Made by a program: the position numbers and the translations under genes. Shown one piece after another: positions 23,159 through 26,519 of a stretch of 26,519 nucleotides of DNA. Position 1 is the first letter of the stretch, and each line of letters starts with the position of its first letter. The stretch comes from JBBRZF01 sp038236965 (GTDB lineage: Bacteria; Acidobacteriota; Terriglobia; Terriglobales; Acidobacteriaceae), in assembly GCA_038236965.1 (NCBI GenBank), contig JBBRZF010000032.1:1-26519 (forward strand), given 5' to 3'. The notes below the pieces were generated by a model. That model saw only the letters and a list, made by a program, of their open reading frames with translations, ran no database searches and was not told the origin of the DNA.

Positions 23159-24010
23159 CTACTTCTTCCTTCCATGCAACTTCACCGACACCACCGCGTC
23201 CGCCGACTCGCGCGCAACATCGCTGCCGCTCTTGATCGAACTTCCGCAACAACTCGTCGTCGTTGGCGAACAGCATCCCGCAGTCTCTTGCGGCGTCAGC
23301 ACGGCGACCAGATCTCTTCCGTACAGAATCTGCGGAATGTTGATGTCGCGCAAACCGGCATCGAAAGCGAGACTCAGGTATTCACTCAACATGCTCGCTC
23401 CGGCGATGCATCCAACATAGGCGCTCACGTTGCTGGCAATGTCCTTCGGCAGCGGCTTCAGCAACACCAGGTCGCTCACCGCGAAGTGTCCGCCCGGTTT
23501 CAGCACGCGGAAGATTTCGCGGAAGACCGCAGGCTTGTCGCTCGAAAGGTTGATGACGCAATTTGAAATCACGTAATCCACCGACGCGTCTTCCACCGGC
23601 ATCTTCTCAATGAAACCTTTGCGGAACTCGACGTTGCTCACGCCGCGCTTTTCCGCGTTTTCGCGAGCCAGTTTAAGCATGTCGTCCGTCATGTCCACGC
23701 CGATTACGCGCCCTGTCTCGCCCACACGACTCAGCGCAAGGAACGCATCAAAGCCCGCGCCAGAGCCCAGGTCGAGCACCGTCATCCCTGGCTTCAACTG
23801 CGTCAGAGCCAGCGGATTCCCGCAGCCAAGCCCGAGGTTCGCATCGCCCGCTATCTCGATTTCTTCAGCCGTGTAGCCGATAGCTTGTGCGACATCGCCC
23901 ACCGTCGCCACCGACCCCGACGCTTCTCCGCGCGCAACCGCCGCATAGTGGTCCCGAACCGCATCCCGCATCTCATCCCGCGTATCGTTCAACACCGTCA
24001 GCTCTTTCAT
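23159..24010 (-). CDS. arsM: Arsenite S-adenosylmethionine methyltransferase
   Basis: 283 aa. The SAM-binding motif DLGSGAGFD is at 80-88. The three cysteines required for As(III) binding and methylation in ArsM are all present: Cys63 (NLGLGCGNP), Cys151 (SNCVINLSSDK) and Cys201 (AYVGCIAGAS). The C-terminal segment has two vicinal pairs (GCCSPTTTSCCGSS), common in bacterial ArsM and perhaps arsenic-binding. It methylates arsenite to di- and trimethylated, volatile products. It lies downstream, in the same direction, of a MarR regulator but is separated from it by composite repeat R3, so co-transcription is uncertain. No arsR, arsB/acr3 or arsC is in the window. Confidence 0.94.
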   Translation of the reverse strand: MKELTVLNDTRDEMRDAVRDHYAAVARGEASGSVATVGDVAQAIGYTAEEIEIAGDANLGLGCGNPLALTQLKPGMTVLDLGSGAGFDAFLALSRVGETGRVIGVDMTDDMLKLARENAEKRGVSNVEFRKGFIEKMPVEDASVDYVISNCVINLSSDKPAVFREIFRVLKPGGHFAVSDLVLLKPLPKDIASNVSAYVGCIAGASMLSEYLSLAFDAGLRDINIPQILYGRDLVAVLTPQETAGCCSPTTTSCCGSSIKSGSDVARESADAVVSVKLHGRKK

Positions 24011-24072
24011 CGCCGTTCTCCTTTACCTTTGCTCACATCTCTTGGTCGTAGTCCGTTCAATCCGTGCCCCCT

Positions 24073-24291
24073 TGGTGCCCCACGTTCGCGCCCGCACTTT
24101 GGGCGTTAACGTGGGATTCTTCTCGACCTTGCTTGCGTGGGCCCGGACGCCCCGTCCGTGGCAGGCGAGCAACGCTCGCCTCAGCACCGAAAACGATAAA
24201 AGGCGACCAGCTCTCGCCTCCCGCCTCTCCCTAGCGTGATTCCTCTTCGTGCCTTCGTGGTGAATTGTCCTTGTCTGGCGTCTGACGTCTG
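24073..24291. repeat. Composite intergenic repeat, copy R3
   Basis: Hairpin A (24079-24115), linker, hairpin B (24164-24180), the conserved middle (shortened after hairpin B), CCTCTTCGTGCCTTCGTGG, then two heptamers (GCGTCTG, ACGTCTG; 24278-24291). It lies between arsM and the MarR gene. Confidence 0.88.
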
Positions 24292-24292
24292 C

Positions 24293-24347
24293 CTCCTTGC
24301 GTGGGCCCGGACGCCCCGTCCGTGGCGGGCGAGCAACGCTCGCCTCA
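24293..24347. repeat. Extra hairpin B unit next to R3
   Basis: A second copy of the segment from CTTGCGTGGGCCCGGACG through GGCGAGC-AAC-GCTCGCC (24328-24344), a near-exact duplicate of 24130-24180. Downstream, 24440-24485 is rich in irregular TTCTCCGG-type repeats up to the MarR stop. Confidence 0.8.
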
Positions 24348-24484
24348 CCGTCTACTCGTTCAGGAAATCCCGTCCATTGCCGAATCTCCACACAGAAGCC
24401 TCAGGTCCTAATCCGTAAAATCCGTCGCCGCTCTTGCCGTTGTTCTTCGTTCTCCGGTTCGCGGGTTCTCCGGCTCTCCGGTTC

Positions 24485-24970
24485 CTACCTCCCGATCTTC
24501 ACCAAACCATCCGGAGCATTCAGCGCGCAGCATCCGTGCTGCTCCATCGCCGACGTTAATTTCTGCAATGCGCCAAAAACGCTGTCGCGTTCTTCGTCCG
24601 TCAGCGCGCTCACGATCTCGCCCGTTCGCTGACGCATCAATTCGTCCACGCGATGACGCGCCTCGCGTCCCTCCGGAGTTATCTTCACCATGGCCGCTCG
24701 TCCATCTTGCTGCTGGCCGCGGAGCCTCTGCACCAGCCCAATTTTCTCCAGCCGCTCCACAATGCGAGTCATCGCCGACGGAGAAATCCCGGACAGCGCA
24801 GCCAGATCCATCAACCGCGCACCCTCCCGCGCAACCAATATCCGCAAGATGGACGTTTGCCTCGGCGTCAGCCCTTCACAGCAAACTTCATCCGGACCAA
24901 CCTGCCCCAGCGCGCGCGAAAGCCGTTCAAACTCGTTCCACCAGGCGTCGATGTCTTTACTCTCAACCAT
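24485..24970 (-). CDS. MarR-family regulator with two vicinal cysteine pairs
   Basis: 161 aa. The winged helix is clear: LTPRQTSILRILV, the recognition helix region GISPSAMTRIVERLEKIGLVQR (61-82) and the wing with DGRAAMVKITPEGR (89-102). Two CC pairs occur, Cys30-Cys31 before the first helix of the domain and Cys147-Cys148 in the last helix region (QHGCCALN). Neither is typical of MarR proteins that bind phenols. Together with arsM downstream this suggests a thiol-based metalloid or redox sensor (inference). It starts within about seven bases of its -10 element, so the message may be leaderless; GGAG lies 13 bases upstream. Confidence 0.88.
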   Translation of the reverse strand: MVESKDIDAWWNEFERLSRALGQVGPDEVCCEGLTPRQTSILRILVAREGARLMDLAALSGISPSAMTRIVERLEKIGLVQRLRGQQQDGRAAMVKITPEGREARHRVDELMRQRTGEIVSALTDEERDSVFGALQKLTSAMEQHGCCALNAPDGLVKIGR

Positions 24971-24977
24971 AATCAGA

Positions 24978-25007
24978 ATCTAACTCCATACACTTGCGTG
25001 CGTCAAG
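24978..25007 (-). promoter_or_regulatory. Promoter of the MarR gene with an overlapping inverted repeat
   Basis: On the minus strand: TTGACG (25001-25006), 17-base spacer, TTAGAT (24978-24983), then ATG seven bases on. An inverted repeat CTTG-N7-CAAG (24993-25007) covers the -35 and is a candidate autoregulatory operator. The -10 matches only three of six consensus bases. Confidence 0.4.
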
Positions 25008-25164
25008 CAATTTTATTGAGAAACGACTTGTCAAGGCCCATTTCCAGAAAATACTTTCTATGCCAATGAAAACAATGGGAAATTAGTGAGCCCCGCGATG
25101 TCCAGTTCAACCCCTCAAATCTGTCATACTGGATATAGAGGATTAGAGTCAGAGAGGTGCACAA
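25008..25164. other. Intergenic, no gene seen
   Basis: AT-richer than the genes around it. No convincing coding sequence, terminator or repeat was recognised here. Confidence 0.4.
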
Positions 25165-25380
25165 TCCTTCGTGGTTCCCCGCTCTTGAATTTGGGTCTGA
25201 AACCGAGATCAAAAACCGAACCACGAAGGACACAAAGGGGCACGAAGCGACACAAAGGTAGAACTTTGGAAGAAAAACCAGCGGTCCGTATATTACTGCG
25301 CGTCTTTATTCCGCGCTGTTTCCTTCGTGAACCTTTGTGAAATCTTCGTGTCCTTCGTGGTTCCCGCTCTTGAACTTGGT
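25165..25380. repeat. Repeat with long inverted CACGAAGG arms and terminal direct repeats
   Basis: Direct repeats of about 30 bp (CTTCGTGGTTCCC and GCTCTTGAA core) lie at 25165-25195 and 25351-25379. Between them, a left arm (25218-25258) of 9-10-base units CACGAAGGA, CACAAAGGGG, CACGAAGCGA is mirrored by a right arm (25322-25363) with the reverse complement. The CTTCGTGCCTTCGTGG segment of the composite repeats R1-R3 is a shorter version of the same motif. Confidence 0.75.
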
Positions 25381-25399
25381 TCTAACCCCAGCGCCAGCT

Positions 25400-25479
25400 A
25401 AAATCCTTGTTTTCAAGATTTTGACTGTTAAAGCCATACAGCTCAATATTTTGCAGACCACTTCCCCGCAAAATATTGA
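25400..25479. repeat. AT-rich inverted repeats near the transporter 3' end
   Basis: AAAAT-C-CTTG-TTTT-CAAG-ATTTT (25400-25422) forms a stem with one bulge, and TCAATATTTTGC-N13-GCAAAATATTGA (25443-25479) is a perfect 12-bp inverted repeat. Neither has a proper T-run for the transporter on the minus strand. The low GC stands out from the rest of the window. Confidence 0.5.
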
Positions 25480-25570
25480 AAACACTAGAGTTAAAAATAG
25501 AGAAAACAGGGAGGGGAGGGTGGCTGCCGCCCCAGAAACTACCCTGGACTGGCACCTGACATCGGATTTA

Positions 25571-26519
25571 TTACGTGCTTTCAACCGCAGGCAATTCCTC
25601 TTCGGCCGGTACTTCGGCCTCTCGCGGTCTGAGCTTGGCGCCAGTCACCAGAACTACGCTGACAATAATAATGACCGACCCAATCAGGATGCTCTTCGTC
25701 ACAGGCTCGCGCAATATCAGCCAGCCGAGAAACACCGCGACGATGGGATTCACGTACGCGTATGTCGCAACCTTCGGCGTCGGCACGTGTCGTAACAGCC
25801 AGACATAAGCAGTGAATCCGATCCACGATCCCGCAATCACCAGGTAAAGCACCGCCAGCAGCGAACTCCGCACCCAGACCACGCGATGCAGATCGCCCAG
25901 CGCAGACGACACCACGAAGTTGACCAGTCCTGCGATCAGCATCTCCCAGCCGCTCGCCGTATACGGATCGACAGGCATGTGCCACCGCTTGGAGAGCACC
26001 GAACCGCACGCCCAACTGAAGCTGGAGATCATCACCAGCCCTGCGCCAAACAGTTCCCTGCCGCCCACGCGCATCCCGGCGCGCAACTCCGGCCACAGCA
26101 GGGCGACCACGCCGAGCATGCCCAGTGCGATGCCAAACAGTCCACGCTTCGAGAGATGGTCGCCGCGCTTGCTCACCGTCTCCAGCAGCAGGAACCACAG
26201 CGGAGTAATGGCGATGAGCAGTGCCGCCAGCCCGGTGGGAATGTACCGCTCCGCCCACCCCAGCACCACGTTGCCGGTCGAGAGCAGCAGTATGCCGATC
26301 ACGCTGAGTCGAACGAATTGGTCGCGCGTGATCTTCACGCTGCGCTTGGAGACCAGGCACCAGCCCAGCATGAGCGCGCCGGCGATGATGAAACGCAGGG
26401 CGCCCATCAGCGCCGGAGGAATGTGCTCAACGGCGATGCGTATCGCCAGGTAGGTCGAGCCCCACAACACGTACACCAACGCAAACGCAAGGATGACCTG
26501 GCCCCGGTGGCGACGATCG
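25571..26519 (-). CDS. DMT-superfamily (EamA) transporter, 5' end beyond window
   Basis: The open frame continues to the right edge (DRRHRGQVILAFALVYVLWG), so only a few N-terminal residues should be missing; a TTG at 26479 would cut into the first membrane helix and is not the start. Ten hydrophobic segments are visible, in two EamA halves: the first opens with YVLWGSTYLAIRIA, the second with GAGLVMISSFSWACGSVLSKRW. YAYVNPIVAVFLGWLILREP near the end is the typical family motif. A charged tail (PREAEVPAEEELPAVE) follows the last helix. Members such as YedA and RhtA export amino acids or other metabolites; the substrate cannot be told here. Confidence 0.9.
   Translation of the reverse strand, partial: DRRHRGQVILAFALVYVLWGSTYLAIRIAVEHIPPALMGALRFIIAGALMLGWCLVSKRSVKITRDQFVRLSVIGILLLSTGNVVLGWAERYIPTGLAALLIAITPLWFLLLETVSKRGDHLSKRGLFGIALGMLGVVALLWPELRAGMRVGGRELFGAGLVMISSFSWACGSVLSKRWHMPVDPYTASGWEMLIAGLVNFVVSSALGDLHRVVWVRSSLLAVLYLVIAGSWIGFTAYVWLLRHVPTPKVATYAYVNPIVAVFLGWLILREPVTKSILIGSVIIIVSVVLVTGAKLRPREAEVPAEEELPAVEST

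Overview
The window (GC-rich, bacterial) most resembles a soil acidobacterium (Acidobacteriota, Terriglobales/Koribacter-like). This is an inference from gene content (a chemosensory cluster, a multihaem cytochrome, an arsenite methyltransferase) and from abundant repeats between genes; no rRNA or taxonomic marker is present. Nearly all genes lie on the minus strand; only a carbonic anhydrase and cysS, plus a response-regulator remnant, are on the plus strand.

Layout. (1) 1-2960: nuoE followed by a NuoF-GltD fusion that runs off the left edge, an NAD(P)H-handling flavin/iron-sulfur module. (2) 2961-3830: a gene-poor stretch with a strong palindrome and a receiver-domain remnant. (3) 3832-12927: a chemosensory cluster. 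In order of transcription it runs: 62-aa small ORF, cheA, cheW, a multi-HAMP chemoreceptor, terminator, cheY, cheB, cheR, cheX and a SpoIIE/PP2C phosphatase. A near-consensus sigma-54 promoter precedes the small ORF, and a sigma-28-like promoter precedes cheY. (4) 13152-18559: housekeeping genes galT, yraN, a secreted M24 peptidase, a beta-carbonic anhydrase and a class III aminotransferase. (5) 18933-20477: cysS, carrying an in-frame insert made from a palindromic repeat. (6) 20861-25006: a nine-haem cytochrome c, arsM and a MarR regulator with two vicinal cysteine pairs, separated by large composite repeats. (7) 25571-26519: a DMT/EamA transporter cut by the right edge.

How it works together. 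The che cluster encodes receptor, coupling protein, kinase, response regulator, both adaptation enzymes, a CheX phosphatase and a PP2C output phosphatase, so it looks like a self-contained two-unit pathway. No flagellar or pilus genes are visible, and the PP2C enzyme suggests an output other than, or in addition to, motility. ArsM and the MarR protein plausibly form an arsenic methylation/regulation pair.

The most unusual material is between the genes: (a) heptanucleotide tandem arrays at six sites with different 7-mers, like the short tandemly repeated repetitive sequences of cyanobacteria; (b) a 37-nt hairpin of fixed length present five times, usually inside a larger composite element lying just past the stop codon of a minus-strand gene; (c) a related palindrome captured inside cysS. 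I found no CRISPR array, transposase, tRNA or rRNA.
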